A stretch of 64,000 nt of DNA, taken from positions 295,672 through 359,671 of the forward strand of contig PUQB01000098.1 in the NCBI GenBank assembly GCA_003024785.1, in the 5' to 3' direction. Positions 35,338-47,789 of the stretch are shown in pieces. The translations under genes and the position numbers were made by a program. The stretch is from Selaginella tamariscina. Taxonomy: Eukaryota > Streptophyta > Lycopodiopsida > Selaginellales > Selaginellaceae. Within the stretch, counting starts at the first letter, position 1, and every line of letters starts with the position of its first letter. The notes under the pieces are model-generated. The model saw nothing but the letters and a program-made list of their open reading frames with translations, was not told where the DNA came from and made no database searches.

Positions 35338-38300
35338 TCAGCCCTCACTTGAAATGTCGATGCGGCTCCTTCTTAGCAAACGGTCCCTCCCACAAGCCAT
35401 CGTCCCAACCATAGTACCGAAAACATAGCCATTCAATTCCCTGTCATAGTATTGAGAAAACATAGCCATCCGAATCCAAAATGCGGGATCGGACTGAGTT
35501 GCGTTTGATAGCTTTAATGATAGGTTCATCCACTGCAGACTGTTCTGGTTTTTATCATGTCCTCTAGTTTACCATTCCACCATAAAGTAAGTGTAGACCA
35601 AAGGTGACGATCAGTCTCCAAAGGTGACGAATGAGTAGTGTAGACCGAAGCTGATGAATGAGTGGATCCACATGATGTCTCCATAAAGTGTCAGGTGTAA
35701 GTTAACAGCCTTTCCAAATTTCCAAAGCCTGTATACGCAAAAGGATCCTCCAAGGACTATTGTGACTATCATGTTAGCTTGTAGCTTGAACACCTTTGGT
35801 AACACCGCCAAGCCAGCCGATGCAAAAGCAGCAAGAACAAAGATTATGGAGATGACAAGCAAGATAGCAGCTCGGACTAACAGCCTCCTAATATTCTCCA
35901 CCAGTTGTAAATGAAAACTGCAACGTTCGGTAACACCCCGTGACCCCAGCCAGAGCACTAGCCATGCTAAAAAAGAAGGACAAGCTGTTTAACACCCAAA
36001 ATGTCTGTACGTCCCCCCTGTTGATGGCCACATACTTAATAACTGAATTTGGGTGGGGTCGCTCATGGGATACTGAAGTGGGGGCTGTAACACACCAGAA
36101 AATGTGACGGTCGCAATCAATGCAGCTCCAACCAGGATCGCATTGAGTGCATCAACGTACCAGTCCCGATCCCTCTGCAGGTTCTCGTAGTACTTATCCC
36201 ACTTGAGGTAGTCCAGCATATCATTCGTATTTAGTCGAGTGCAATGTTGTATACCAGTAAGGTGGCTTTCCAAACTTGTCAACCACATCCGTTTGCACCT
36301 TTTGTCGTCACAAAGCTCCTTGATTATCTCCTTGTCACCAAAGATGACTGCCCAGTGTAAAGCTGTCCGACCAGTTGTTGCCCACATTGTTGGGATAGCC
36401 CTCTAACACCACCACATCTTTGCTTGGTCTTTAGTCTGGTTGCTAGTAAGCTCCTTAATGAATGCTATGATGTTGGCTGTCGACTCTTTGGATCTTGTTT
36501 CTACTTCCTCTCAGCTTTGGTTCAGTTATGTTGATGTATGGAGTACTTCTGCCTTTTGCTCAGCTGGTGGAGACGTGCCATCCAGTAAGCCAGAGGTACT
36601 TCATCACCAAATCACCCTTGAACTTATCCACTGACCTTAGTTTATCCTCCATTATTTTTAGCTCAGATTATCAATCATCATTCTAGAAGATAATTCAGCT
36701 TGCAACCCAAGACGGTCGCATGTGACTCACCAAGCGTCTTGCAAACTCTAAGCCTTTTTTGTCCCCACTCTTAGCACTCTCTTGAAACTGGACTCTAGTT
36801 GCTTATGAAGCTCCTCATTTTCTTCCATTACTGCCAAAAATTTCTCTGCCACACCCACCCTACTTTGGTCAGCATTGGCACGCATAGCAGCAAATTCCAA
36901 CGGTCGAGATTGATGCAACAACTCCTGCACAATGTTTGTTGTGTACCTTTTGTAGCTCATCTGCAAGTTTTGAAGATGTGGTAGCATCACCATAGGCAGC
37001 CGCACATGAAATCAAACTCGGACTCAATCTCAGCTTTCCATCATAGACTCCTTGCACTGTCTCCTGGCATGCAAGATCCAAAAGTTCGCCATCGAGATTC
37101 AGATGATCTTCAAGAAACTTCTGGATGTCATCTGTAAATGGATTCTTTCCTTTGCTAATATGGGCAATCAGCAAAGCTTTCAATACCCGACAAGAACGTT
37201 CCTTTTGTCAGGGATGACCTAGAATTGACCAAACCAAGGCGCCAATTTTCCACTTTGTCTTTTACTTCCAAATCAATTTGGTCCTTGTTGTTCTTTTCTG
37301 CTCCCAGTAACCAGTCAATAGCTCTTCTTCCATTCCATGCTGCATAGTGTAAAGGACTAAGACCAGCCAAGCCCGTTAACTTGTTAACATTGTAGTCCGT
37401 CCCAAGTGAATCACTTATGATCGTAAAACACGTTGAGATGCGCTTCGAGCAGCAAAATGCAATGGTGTCACGCCTGCATTATCCTCTTGAGCTGGATTAG
37501 CACCTTTTTCCTCAATTAAATATTGAACCATCATAGTTCCTGTGCTACAGCAAAATGCAAAGGTGTTTGCCCGTACCATTTTTAACTTTGTTGACGTCGT
37601 TGCATGATGAACCACCACATCCAACAGTTGTTTAAAAATATCAAGATCTCAATCCCTCCAATTGCAGCTGCATGAAGAGCAGTGTTACCTAGGAACAACT
37701 CGTCAGGTGCCATAATATCTTTTTTTGACAGCTTCTTCAGTATTTTGACGGAGCAAAGTTCACCAAATACTCGTTTTTAATTCACAAGCAATGTGCAAAG
37801 TGCGACCCTTGTCAAGAATATCTGTAAAGTAATCTTGTGAGCATCATTTCGAAATGGTGTAGTGTAGTAAACATACCTTTCATTTCTTGCACCTTGATAT
37901 TCATTAGCTGTAATAAACTTTCGAGTTTGTCGTCCTCCCCAATAAACAGCTTGTGTATGGGTGTTGCATTCACATGATTGCGTTGAAGTAGAAGGTCCGA
38001 CCACATAGCTCAACAATCTCCTTGATCATGTGTTGCTACACTCAAAACAGCAAAGTGAAGAAGGTTGTTACCATTCTCATCTACCTGTCGAATTGCATTC
38101 TCCGCTTCAGCACCCAATTCCAGCATCAACATTTTTAAAATGTCATTATTGCCACCACGTACAGCTGCATGAAGAATGGTGCGGTTTTGTTTAAGAATCG
38201 CTTCCTTTGCTCTGTCACCAAGCTTATCCATGAGTGATTTGAATACACCCACATCGCCTCTTTCAATGCTTTATGAAGGACCGTTTTACCTGAAATGTCT

Positions 38301-39385
38301 TCTTCAAGTATTCCATCTCGGGCATGTCCACCTAGCTTCCATAAGATTAAATTTACAATGTCAACGCTACCACGATCAACGGCTACATGAAGAACTGTCT
38401 CTCCGCCTGTTTTTCTCATTGATGATACTGGGTGCTTGACGACCTAGCTTATCATGCAACCTTGATAATGTCAAGCTGACCATAACGAACAAATGAATGA
38501 AGCACTGTGTCACCTTGAGAATCCTTCTCACATATCACATGCTTTGCTTCGTTTCCAAGCTTGCCAAGCAATACTAAGAGAACATCCTTCTCTCTATGTA
38601 GGCAGCTACATGAAGAACATTGCTGTCGTCCTTGTTTTTCTGCTGGATTGCATCTTTAGAACCTTCATCTCCTAGTCTCTCTAAGAGAAACTCCACAATG
38701 CTAACACCCTTCATAGCAGCTGTATGAAGGATTGTGTTACCATAATGTCTTTGTCACGATGAATTTCATAGTCATCGCTCAGCCTAGACATTATCTCCTT
38801 GAAAACTTCTATATCCCCACCTTGAGCAGCCAAATGAAGAACTGTTCTACCAACTTATCTGTTTGAAGAATTTCATCTTTGGCTTGATCGCCCAATTTAG
38901 AGAGGAAGATCTCGATAGCCTTCAAATTACCAATCTTGGCAGCAAGATGTAGAACTGTCCATGTCGTCGTCCCCTCTGAAAATCACATCCTCAAGTTGAT
39001 CCTCCAGAAAGTCAATCAACACCATAAGCATCTCCACATCTTTCCTCAAAACCCTATGGAGCACTGTGCGGCCAGTCACCTGGTTCGCAAATTCCGTCTT
39101 TGGCAGTATCACCTAGCTCATTCAAAAGAAACCTCAGAACATCACAGTGCTGGCAACATGAAGAACCGTGTAACCATCTGTCCTTTTTAAGTATTTTTGT
39201 TTTGACATTATCACCACCAAGCAAGTCCTTCACCAAGCTTAAATTGCCATCCTACTTGCACGGTGCAATGCAACTCATCTGAAGAGTGGATATGTCAATA
39301 GTCTTAACAAAGTGTAGTAAATATAAATGTTACATATGAGTAATTAAATTATGGATATATTACCTTCTGAATTGTCCAGCGCCAT
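35338..39385 (-). CDS. Ankyrin-repeat/PGG membrane protein copy C, broken frame
   Basis: A close relative of copy B. The start MALDNSE is at 39385, followed by a GTAATAT donor and exon 2 from about 39280. Ankyrin blocks include VKDLLGGDNVKTKILKKD (about 39230), GGETVLHVAVDRGSVDIVNL (38400-38340), LSPLHYAAWNGRRAIDWLLG (37365-37300) and TGRTALHWAVIFGDKEIIKE. The PGG-like segment DALNAILVGAALIATVTFSG (about 36160-36100) ends GVLQPPLQYP. A strong hydrophobic segment, AAILLVISIIFVLAAFASAG (about 35875-35810), leads to NMIVTIVLGGSFCVYRLWKF. It ends at 35338 (RIDISSEG). The 36869-37183 segment is the same protein sequence as in copy B, so the duplication is recent. Single-base frame changes prevent one continuous reading. 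Confidence 0.75.
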
Positions 39386-39625
39386 GTGATTAATGAATTT
39401 GCAACTTCTCTAATTAGAGGAACGATAGAATGTAGCAAAACACTGGATGAGAGACAAATTGTTGCAATGAGAACTATTGATTATCACTGATGTGAGTTTC
39501 AATAAGTTTAATTACCTTGTTTATAACACTCGACTATATCCGAATTTAAACTTCAAAGCTACTGTTGAATCTCCCAATCGGAACGTCAAAGGCACTGTTG
39601 AATGTCCAAATATAAATTTCAATGT
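39386..39625. promoter_or_regulatory. Conserved 5' region of ankyrin gene C
   Basis: Near-identical to 28975-29230, including 'gaacgtcaaaggcactgttg'. Homology ends near 39625. Confidence 0.4.
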
Positions 39626-40010
39626 ACATACGATACGTTATATTGGTAATACACAACAGCCCAACAGATAATTCAGTACAATGCATATATCAATCAAGAG
39701 CCCTAGAAGAGCGAATGCGAACAAATCATATGAAGGAATGCCTTTGGGAGATCGAATCGGCGCTAAACACGGTTAAACATAGCTAATCCCGGCTAAAAAC
39801 CTGCTTAAACCCACGGCATTGCGAACAACACTGAACTAAACTGCAGACATTCGAAACGTACCTCAGATTTGGTGCAGCGCGTGGTCCCCCTGTTCGTCAG
39901 AGCCACACAACAAAATACACACAGCGTCGACAGTCCTAAACTCCGTCAGAAGAATTTGCTAACAGAATGTACTTTTATAACGTCTCTCCTTCAATGCAGT
40001 TGCACAAACG
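39626..40010. other. Spacer, no gene seen
   Basis: Unique sequence between ankyrin gene C and the second PQQ copy. It contains 'aaacacggttaaacatagct' type low-complexity repeats but no supported frame. Confidence 0.5.
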
Positions 40011-40016
40011 GCGTTA

Positions 40017-40290
40017 GGTGGGATCCAGGCGCAATATCCTAGAATAATCTTCAACACTATACTAACCAGACCATGTGAAAAGCTGGCAAACTGTACTGGA
40101 GGACAATGATATATTATAATTATACGGTATGTTTATTCTATAATCTAATAAATAATATTCGGTGGGATCCAGTCGGAATATCCTAATAATAATTTGCCAA
40201 CCAGACCATTGAAAAGCTGGCAAACTGTACTGGAGGACAATGATATATTATAATTATACTCGCTTTTATATGGTATGTTTATTCTATAAT
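40017..40290. repeat. Tandem duplication in PQQ copy 2 flank
   Basis: Two adjacent units (about 40017-40160 and 40161-40290). Each starts GGTGGGATCCAG and carries 'aaaagctggcaaactgtact' then 'ggaggacaatgatatattat'. Copy 1 (30703-30780) has a single unit. Confidence 0.85.
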
Positions 40291-40477
40291 GATATATATT
40301 TGGTATATAAAAATGTTTTTAAATACTTTGTAAGAGCACAATGTGGCGTGGTTTGAGGAATGATTTACAAGTTGAGTATAGAACAAGAGAAATATTTCAT
40401 TGTTGCACTATAGAATGAGAATCGTATCATGATTACAGTAAATTGCTTGCTTTCTCTCTCTCCTCTCTCTTCTCTCT

Positions 40478-40514
<37 letters not shown>

Positions 40515-41180
40515 GGTGTGTGTGCGTGTGTATCGTGTGCATTTATGTTATATAGAGCTCATATCCTTAGATAGGGCATCCTTTGCCAATCAACGGTCTG
40601 GGTAAATCCAGCTACAAAAGTGATATTATATTTTGATATCAATAACATTCACACTTGCAGAAAAACGAGCTAAAACAGATTTTATTATTATTAACTCTTT
40701 TTAAGAATGTATATATAGTATACACATATGTGTGTGTAATTATAGTGTGACATTGTATGTATATAGCTTATTGATTATAGTTGATTTTTCAATTAAATGT
40801 TGATGTTTCTTTTTTCCTTTTCAAAATAAATGGAGCAATATATTCACATTGCTAAAGTTTTATAATTGAACCAGCTAAACCATGTACTATATATAAAAAT
40901 GTAAAAATATAATTCATTACATTTACATGATAATATATGTGAAAAGCCCTAGAACGAGGGAAAAATATAATTTATAAAAATGTAAAAAATAATTTATATA
41001 TTATATATTACATTTACATGTGAAAAGCCCTAGAACGAGGGAAAAGATGTTTAAAAATCATAAACTATAAGCATGCACACGTCTTGCACATGAATCTTTT
41101 TTACCACCTAAACAACGAAGAAAAAATAAGCTCCAAAGAGGAAGAACAAGTGTTTGAATATTGAAACATCAACGCCTGTC

Positions 41181-41652
41181 CAAGAAGTTCATTGGTACAG
41201 ATCGAGTTCAACTATGGGGTAATCTCAGTGTGTGTGTGATTAAATATTGTGTGTGTACGTAAGATCTTACTAGGTGTACTTGGGTTTTATATTTCGTGTA
41301 AAACTGTGTGTGTACGTAAGAGATCTTACTAGGTGTACTTGGGTTTTATATTTCGTGTAAAACTGTGTGTGTGTGTGTGTGTGTGTTGTTATATCTCAAT
41401 ATGTAATATACAGTTTGTATGCCTACACAAAAATTTAAATATATAAATCATACAGATATTATTCAATTATGAATTATATTATTTAGAGAATAGATGGATC
41501 AATCATGGAGGAACCGTCGATATGCCCAACGGTGGAGATACCCTGCCGGAGCTGATATCACGTCAACACCTGCAAATACGGCTGTGTAGTATACGCTACT
41601 TCATGGGACGGCTTTGTATTTGCAGTTTCAGTATAACAGTAAACGATTCAAA

Positions 41653-41693
<41 letters not shown>

Positions 41694-41877
41694 ACTGCAT
41701 CATATTAACTTAATTGTTTTGTTCATAACTTCGTAAATTAACTTTACAAAAATAAACTAGTACAACCAACACCACACCACACACACACACAATACTAATG
41801 GTCTAAGTTTTGAAAGGATTTCATCTGTGGAGAGTGAGTTACCAGTTATAACGGATACAATGGAACAATGGCTAGGG
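41181..41877 (+). pseudogene. PQQ beta-propeller gene, copy 2, truncated
   Basis: Only the 5' end of the PQQ gene survives. The signal-peptide exon (about 41183-41215) is cut down to 'aagaagttcattggtacaga'. Exon 2 begins WINHGG at about 41495 and then loses about 45 bases that copy 1 keeps. It goes on to RYPAGADITSTPANTAV and YATSWDGFVFAVSV (about 41540-41630), which copy 1 has lost. After the next intron (with a long TA run at 41657-41691) the gene stops abruptly at 41877 and passes into sequence homologous to 29335, the 3' flank of gene X. It is non-functional. Confidence 0.8.
41238..41370. repeat. 64-bp tandem duplication
   Basis: Two units carrying 'gatcttactaggtgtacttg' and 'gttttatatttcgtgtaaaa', separated by GT runs. 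The equivalent in copy 1 (about 31700-31785) is single. Confidence 0.85.
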
Positions 41878-41969
41878 CAACGCAAAGGCAATGTCCAAAA
41901 CCGTTAAATTAATCTAGTCATTACTTACTTAATTAAATGGGTTAATTTAATAAAATTTGTTTTCCATCG

Positions 41970-42876
41970 CAACCAATTTAAAATTAGCAACTTTAATGAA
42001 AAGAAGTTTCCGTAATAGTCGTCCTCCATGAGCTCCAAATGGACTGCTGTTAAAGGAGTCTGTATTAAACTCAGCTGTCGTGTTATGGGATGACGTCATA
42101 ATCTGGCAGCCACTCCCATTCCTCCGCGTCAGCAAGACCTCCAATACCGGCGACCGAGTTTATTCCACCTCTGGTTACGAGTACCATTGTCATAATGGAA
42201 ACTGAGAGGAGAAGGCTCATAATCTACCTGTTCATCTATGAGACAGGAACCCCTGCTACGATAGTTTCTATACAGAACTGTACTTTGTGCGTACACAATT
42301 ACACGCACGCACAACACAAACTTATTTCAGCCGGCAACGCCTCCAAAACAGCACTCTTCGTCAGGCAGTTGTTCTTCTTCAGACAAAGGTACATCTCTTC
42401 CTCGCCGTTCACGCATGCACCAAACTCTGCCCGGGTGTCCGTAAGTTCACCTTTGATCATACTCACGATGGTTTTGCCCTTTGTACCAGCCGAACATCTA
42501 ACCAGGAGTTTCTGGGCTGCACTCCTCACTGCTGCTGGGACTTAGGAAATAATCAACGGACCTCACCGAAGACACCACCCCAGATGTGTAGTCGTTGGGC
42601 AAGTTCCAACAGGGGACAGTTACTATCCGCCAGAATCTTCTTCATACAGCGTGTCTTCGTCTCTGTAGACCTTAGCTGAAGAAAATCAGATTCAGTATGT
42701 CTGCATGCAAAAGTATGCCTGCAGTGTAATGAAAAACTTACCAGGGAGCTCTTGTGGTGGGCTTCGATTTGTTTCGCTTCCTGGCATACTTCAGCACTCA
42801 CCAGTAAGCACAGGAATTAGGAAACCTACTTGGACAGAGCAAGATGAACTGGGGAATAAGCATATTCCTGTAGAAT
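41970..42876 (-). pseudogene. Gene X, copy 2, with an internal inversion
   Basis: Homologous to 29440-30382. The outer parts are collinear with copy 1 on the minus strand: the LLTRRNGSGCQIMTS-coding block near 42090 and TETKTRCMKKILADSN near 42640. The segment of about 42142-42483 is inverted relative to copy 1 (about 29597-29965), and here its coding sense is plus. Homology to copy 1 stops exactly at 'cctgtagaat' (42876), where the ParB/methyltransferase transposon begins. The function of the family is unknown and this copy cannot make an intact product. Confidence 0.6.
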
Positions 42877-43075
42877 GGGTCTCGGCGAAAAGGAGGCTCC
42901 GGCTCAGGAGGCTTCATATTATTCTAGTATATTCGCGGATATTCTAGGGTTATTCTAGCATATTCTAGCATATTCTCAAGAATATTCTAGAATATATAAG
43001 TTTTTTTAATATGCCGACTGGTTTAATATACGCCGACTGGCTTAATATATGCCACTGGCTTAATAAGACATTATC
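42877..43075 (+). repeat. Left terminal and subterminal repeats
   Basis: The terminal GGAGGCT/CAGGAGGC blocks are followed by five or more TATTCTAG-type motifs (42920-42995). Then come three spaced motifs: TGCCGACTGG, CGCCGACTGG and TGCCACTGG (43012-43060). These directly repeated subterminal motifs are candidate transposase binding sites. Confidence 0.75.
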
Positions 43076-43091
43076 CTAAACCCTAAACCAT

Positions 43092-46000
43092 TTATCCTTG
43101 TAGCACCGGTGGGTCATGAACTCTGTTGCAATTCACCAGCAAACGGTGGACCTCCATGTCACTGAGCGATCGCCTTTGTAGAAAATATGTGACTTCCGGG
43201 TTCAAGCCAAGCACACGGCTATAGACGAAGTACATGTGTACACATGGGCTCCAACTTTTGCTCTTCTGAAATGTAGAACAACTGCATGAAGGATAAGTAT
43301 TAATAGTCACCTTTGCAGAGTCATTTCCTGCCGACACAACGAAAGCCTCCTTCCGTCCTCTAGCTGTCACTTCAACATTTCGCACACAACCTAAAAACGT
43401 CTTGGCCTTGCGGAAATTCTTCTCTTGTTCCTTAGACATTTTTGTTGGAGTCCGAACCATACGTCCTTCGAAAGGTGGAATTGTTGTAGATCCAGCTCCA
43501 CGTGGTGGCGATGGTGTTTTGTCCTTCTGACCCTCATCTACTCTTCCTGCCATCCCCTGTAAACCTTCCAGAACAAAGCCTGCATCCTGTAGTTCTCTGA
43601 CCTCCTCACTTGTCAGCTTCGTTTCCTTGAGCACAGGCCAAACCGTTGGTGGTGTTGGAATCGTGACCGAAGAATTTTGCCGTTTGGCCGCGTGAAACAC
43701 CCTGAATCTTTTGGGCAGAACCACATCATCTGTTGTACATACTCCTCATTCCCCAAGGCATCAATGTACATTCGTTTTCCATAGAATCCTGGTGCTGGCA
43801 CTCTGCTTGGATAACCGATTGGTTTTCCACACAGAGCAGTTCCTTCCTGATTCATCCCCAAACACTTAACCTTACTGGATGCTCCGATTCGTCTGATGGC
43901 CCACTCTGTTTGAGCAATCTCTCTCTCCGAAACCTCTTCGAACCTTAACCTCTTTCTCCTGTTGTTTTGGACCACCCGCTCTGTGTACTCTACATCATGT
44001 CTGTGTGAACGTCGAGCATCAGACTGTTCTGTTCCTGTGACTGTTCTCCTAACAGTTTGCACTCGAACGTTAGTGGTACGTGAACTCCGGGCTGGTCAAG
44101 TGTTCCTCGCCTTCCACCAGATTAATAATTGTTGATGGAGATACACTTTTCCCCTCAGAGAGTTTGCGTTGCACTCGTTTCAACAGAGTTTCCTTCGAAG
44201 GCCCTGACCCTGTATACCTCCCTTCTATTGCCGCTTTCACCTTCGCACTCTGCATAACTGCATCGGTGAGGTCTAACATTGTCGCCTCCAGCAGTGGTAC
44301 TCTTTTGGCCAATCTTGCTCTTCTTGCTCTAGCGTGAATCACTTCAGCATTGTTTGTAGTTGGAACGCTCGCGAGTCCTTCTTCTGTCATGTCTCCCAGT
44401 TCCGCCATGGAGATGTGGTCCTCATGCCTGATCCACCAAGACAGCCATGTCTTCAAAGCTCGAATGTTTGACGCTCGTCCTTCCCAGAAAGACTCGAGAA
44501 TTGCCAGTTGTTCTTTCTTAGATTGTTCATTCAGTGCTGCAGGCCAGGCACGAGCAAGCTTCATGTGTTCTTCGCGATGTTCTTCTGCGATCCATTTCTT
44601 TGTCACCTGACGCACAGATTGCATAAAGTGAAACAGACAGCTTCTTTCCCTCCCTTTCATCTTTGCTCCGTTGTTGAATACTTGGCGCAAGGCTATCCAT
44701 ATCGCTCCAGCCTCATCCGACATGAAACCAGCAAAGTTGACATTCTCCAAACCCTGCTTCTTACAAACCTCTAGCATTGTGTTCAAGAACTTCAGCACTG
44801 CAACATTATCTTCGCGGCACATATCTGCGTAAGCTATAGTCACCATGGATCTGACACTGCAAGAGAGCGTTAGATAACGAAGATTAGAAAGTGTTATGAA
44901 GAGTTTTACAACTTACAATGGGTCATAAAGGTGTATTCCAATTGTCGCCCAGTCTGGTATGCGGTGCGTGTGGTCCAGAACAACCCATTGATCATGAAGG
45001 TCTCCTCCACTTTGACACCTTCTGATGTACTCAACTCCTGAACCCGGTCCCTCAACTGTCATTTTGAAGATCAGAGGCTGCTCCTCAGCACCATGCAGTT
45101 CCATCCCTGGAACATGTATGACGTGAATGAAAGGTATTGGCAGCTTTGTCTTCAGCTCCAGAAGACCCTCGTAACCCTCTCTAAAGTGTGTCTCCTTCTG
45201 TCTTGATTGTGTAATCCAGTCCCGAGTCCTAAAGAAAAGGTCACGTCAGTGTGTAGAGATCTAAAAAAAATACCTTCGATGGTTTGTTAGAGGTTCAAGT
45301 TTTGAGAGTAAACCAGTGTACGAGACTTCTCCTTCTTCCTTGAAAAGTTCTTCAAAGATGAGCTCACGCGGCTTGAAACTCAATCACTCGTTGATTGGTT
45401 CGCGGACTGCTCTTTACCACGTTGCTGACACTAGATCTGGCTCGCTGAACGTTTGAAGCTGACACTGAGGGGCTGACTGGATGCTGATGAACACCTCTGT
45501 GAATGAACACCTTGTAAAAGAAATGTCGTCTGGCAGAATGTAGTACACATAAGCCGGACAAGTGTGCACCAGCAATGGCTCCTCTCCACAATGCTTACAT
45601 TTTATGCCTATTACTTTGCCTGTCTCAGTTGTCTTTGCCTTCTCCACAGCACCCTTGAAGTGACATTCATTTGCTTTCTTCTCAAAAGCCAAGTAGGGGC
45701 AGTAGGATTGATGCATTGGAGATGTCCGACACATGAACTTCGACTGACTCGCGCCGGAACATGCCAGTGTGTTGTGCTCGGGTGTGTCCAATGGTAGCAG
45801 CCATCCTTGCGATTCATCCCCGAGTACTTCTCTGTGCTTTCTGTCTTAGGGGGAAGTTCGAAAATGACATTTCCATTGTATATCTGCGGTAGTTCAGAGA
45901 CTCGTTTAACTTCAGACGAACCAATGAGATCCTTCCCTATCCTACATTTGTCTGCTCTTAGAAGACACACCAGCATGGATTCCTCACGCTCCTCTGTCCG

Positions 46001-46249
46001 CAACCTGAACAACGGGCCCTTTGCCGGGCACAATGTGTAAAAGACAAACTGGTTTGATGCATTGCCTTCTGGTAACAACTCCACATCTTCTCCAGAACTC
46101 GCAGAAACTGACATCAATTGAACCACATGTATACTGAACCAACAAGGAATGTTGAAAGCAATGTGAAGATCATGTTCAAACACAAAAGCATTTCCATCTT
46201 CATCGACTGGGAAATCTTTGTCAATGCCTTCATAGGTAACTCTGGCCAT
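43092..46249 (-). pseudogene. MULE-like DDE transposase with SWIM zinc finger, frameshifted
   Basis: This is the likely transposase of the element. It starts at 46249 (MARVTYEGIDKDFPVDEDGN) and has a Cys/His-rich N-terminal module (CPYLAF, IKCKHCGEEP, about 45700-45560). The DDE core follows: VVLDHTHRIPDW (first Asp, about 44975), FAGFMSDEAGAIW (second Asp, about 44715) with SCLFHFM, and TTNNAEVIHA (Glu, about 44350). Next is a basic region, a CxxxC-type stretch (VKCLGMNQEGTALCGKPIG) and a SWIM finger (CSCSTFQKSKSWSPCVH, about 43285-43235). Two small introns are clear (44857-44915 and 45229-45273). The frame changes near 45795, 45500, 45375, 44090 and 43690. It would be about 1,000 residues. 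Its closest superfamily is MULE; a KDZ-like origin is an alternative I cannot exclude. Confidence 0.78.
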
Positions 46250-46799
46250 GACAACACAAGGAGAAAGCTCGGTGGTTTAGGAAAGCAAAGCAAAAGATTA
46301 AACACACTTTCTCTTACCAAAAAAAAATTACAATCGTTAACAATAAACGTGAATACACGTTTGTATATAATTAATTCTATGCTGCCCAGTTCACAGTGTT
46401 CTTAATGATGTCCTCTCTAGTATCACCGATTTAATTTAATTTCTACCTTTTATGATTTGAAATATCTTCACATTTACCAATTATTCACATATTTTAAAAT
46501 AAACCCTAAATATTAATGTCACATTTATTCCGTAGGGTTCACTGTTTTCATTGCGGCTAGGGTTTTTTGGTAGATAGGGTTTACTGTTTCCATTGCGGCT
46601 AGGGTTCTTTCAATCTCAGATCTGTTTCCACTGCGGTAGATCCAGAGGGTTTCTTTAATCTCAGATCTCAGAGTTACGGTTTCCACTGCGGCGCCATCCA
46701 TTTCGACTCGATTCGTGCAGCGCCCAAGTATAACAATGGAGATTTCTGTGCCGATTTAGATTCTCGGCACCATCCTGCTCAGCCGGCGGCCACAAGGTA

Positions 46800-47720
46800 T
46801 GTGTAATTTCTGTATTTTATGATTTGCTGCTCAAAGTATTTCTTTTTCCAGAGATATAGGGTCTTCTTATTTGTGCCGACTGAGAGCAACGGCACCATCC
46901 TGGTTCAGTCGGCAAACACAAGGTATCGTCGATTTATTTATTTTTTTCCTTGCGGCTCAAGTATACGTGTCACAATGTTTTTTTTTCAGAGTTAATGGGT
47001 CTTTCCATTTGTGCCGACTGAGAGTGACGGCACCATCCTGGTTCAGTCGGCAAAAACAAGGTATTTTCGATTTGTTTTTTTTTGCTTTCTGGCTCAAGTA
47101 TTCGTATCACAAGGTTTTTTTTTCAGAGTTAATGGGTCTTCCCATTTGTGCCGACTGAGAGTGACGGCACCATCCTAGTTCAGTCGGCAGCCACAAGGTA
47201 TGTTCGATATATTTATTTTTTGCTTTCTGGATCATGTATTCGTATCACATTGTTTTTTTTCAGAGTTAATGTGTCTTCTCATTTGTGCCGACTGAGAGTG
47301 ACGGCACCATCCTTCTTCAGTCGGCAGCCACAAGGTATTTTGAATTTGTTTATATTTTGCTCTGCGGCTCAAGTATCCGTATAACAATGTTTTTTTTCAG
47401 AGTTATAGTGTCTTCCCATTTGTGCCGACTGAGAGTGACGGCACCATCCTTCTTCAGTCGGCAGCCACAAGGTATTTTGAATTAGTTTTTTTTTTCTTTG
47501 CGTCTCAAGTATTTCTTTTAAAACAGTTAATGGGTCTTCCCATTTGTGCCGTCTGAGAGGGACGGCACCATCCTATCTCAGTCGGCACCATTATCTCTTC
47601 TTGCCGTCTGACAGAGTCGGCACAAACTATCTCAGTCGGCAGGTTTTTTCTTCTACATCTCTCTGCCGACTGAGAGGGTCGGCAGCATCTAGCTTGAGTC
47701 GGCAGCCACAAGGTTAGTCA
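46800..47720. repeat. Tandem hairpin array (about 137-bp units) in divergent promoter
   Basis: Six units start TGCCGACTGA or a close variant at 46874, 47012, 47149, 47286, 47423 and 47547 (spacings 138, 137, 137, 137, 124). Two shorter derivatives follow to 47710. Each unit has TGCCGACTGA, about 20 bp, then the exact complement TCAGTCGGCA, so it can form a 10-bp-arm hairpin. Between hairpins each unit has a donor-like AAGGTAT and an acceptor-like TTTTTTTCAG. Each unit thus also looks like a small exon with a 65-bp intron leading toward the start at 47790. Confidence 0.88.
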
Positions 47721-47789
47721 TCTTTGTTTGTTTTTTTATTTTGACTCCTCATCAATTGACTTGTGTGTTTACTTTCCAGAGTTCCCAAA

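Noticed and set aside
42920-43000. TTCTAGAATATTC motifs as heat-shock elements
   Set aside because: They look like nTTCnnGAAn, but they occur at both ends of the transposon as part of its repeats. No stress-gene context supports an HSE reading.
46874-47710. Regular direct repeats with constant spacing resemble a CRISPR array
   Set aside because: The units are 137 bp with near-identical spacers, lie in a plant-type genome with no cas genes, and each carries long inverted arms and splice-like sites. A tandem satellite within a transposon promoter fits better.
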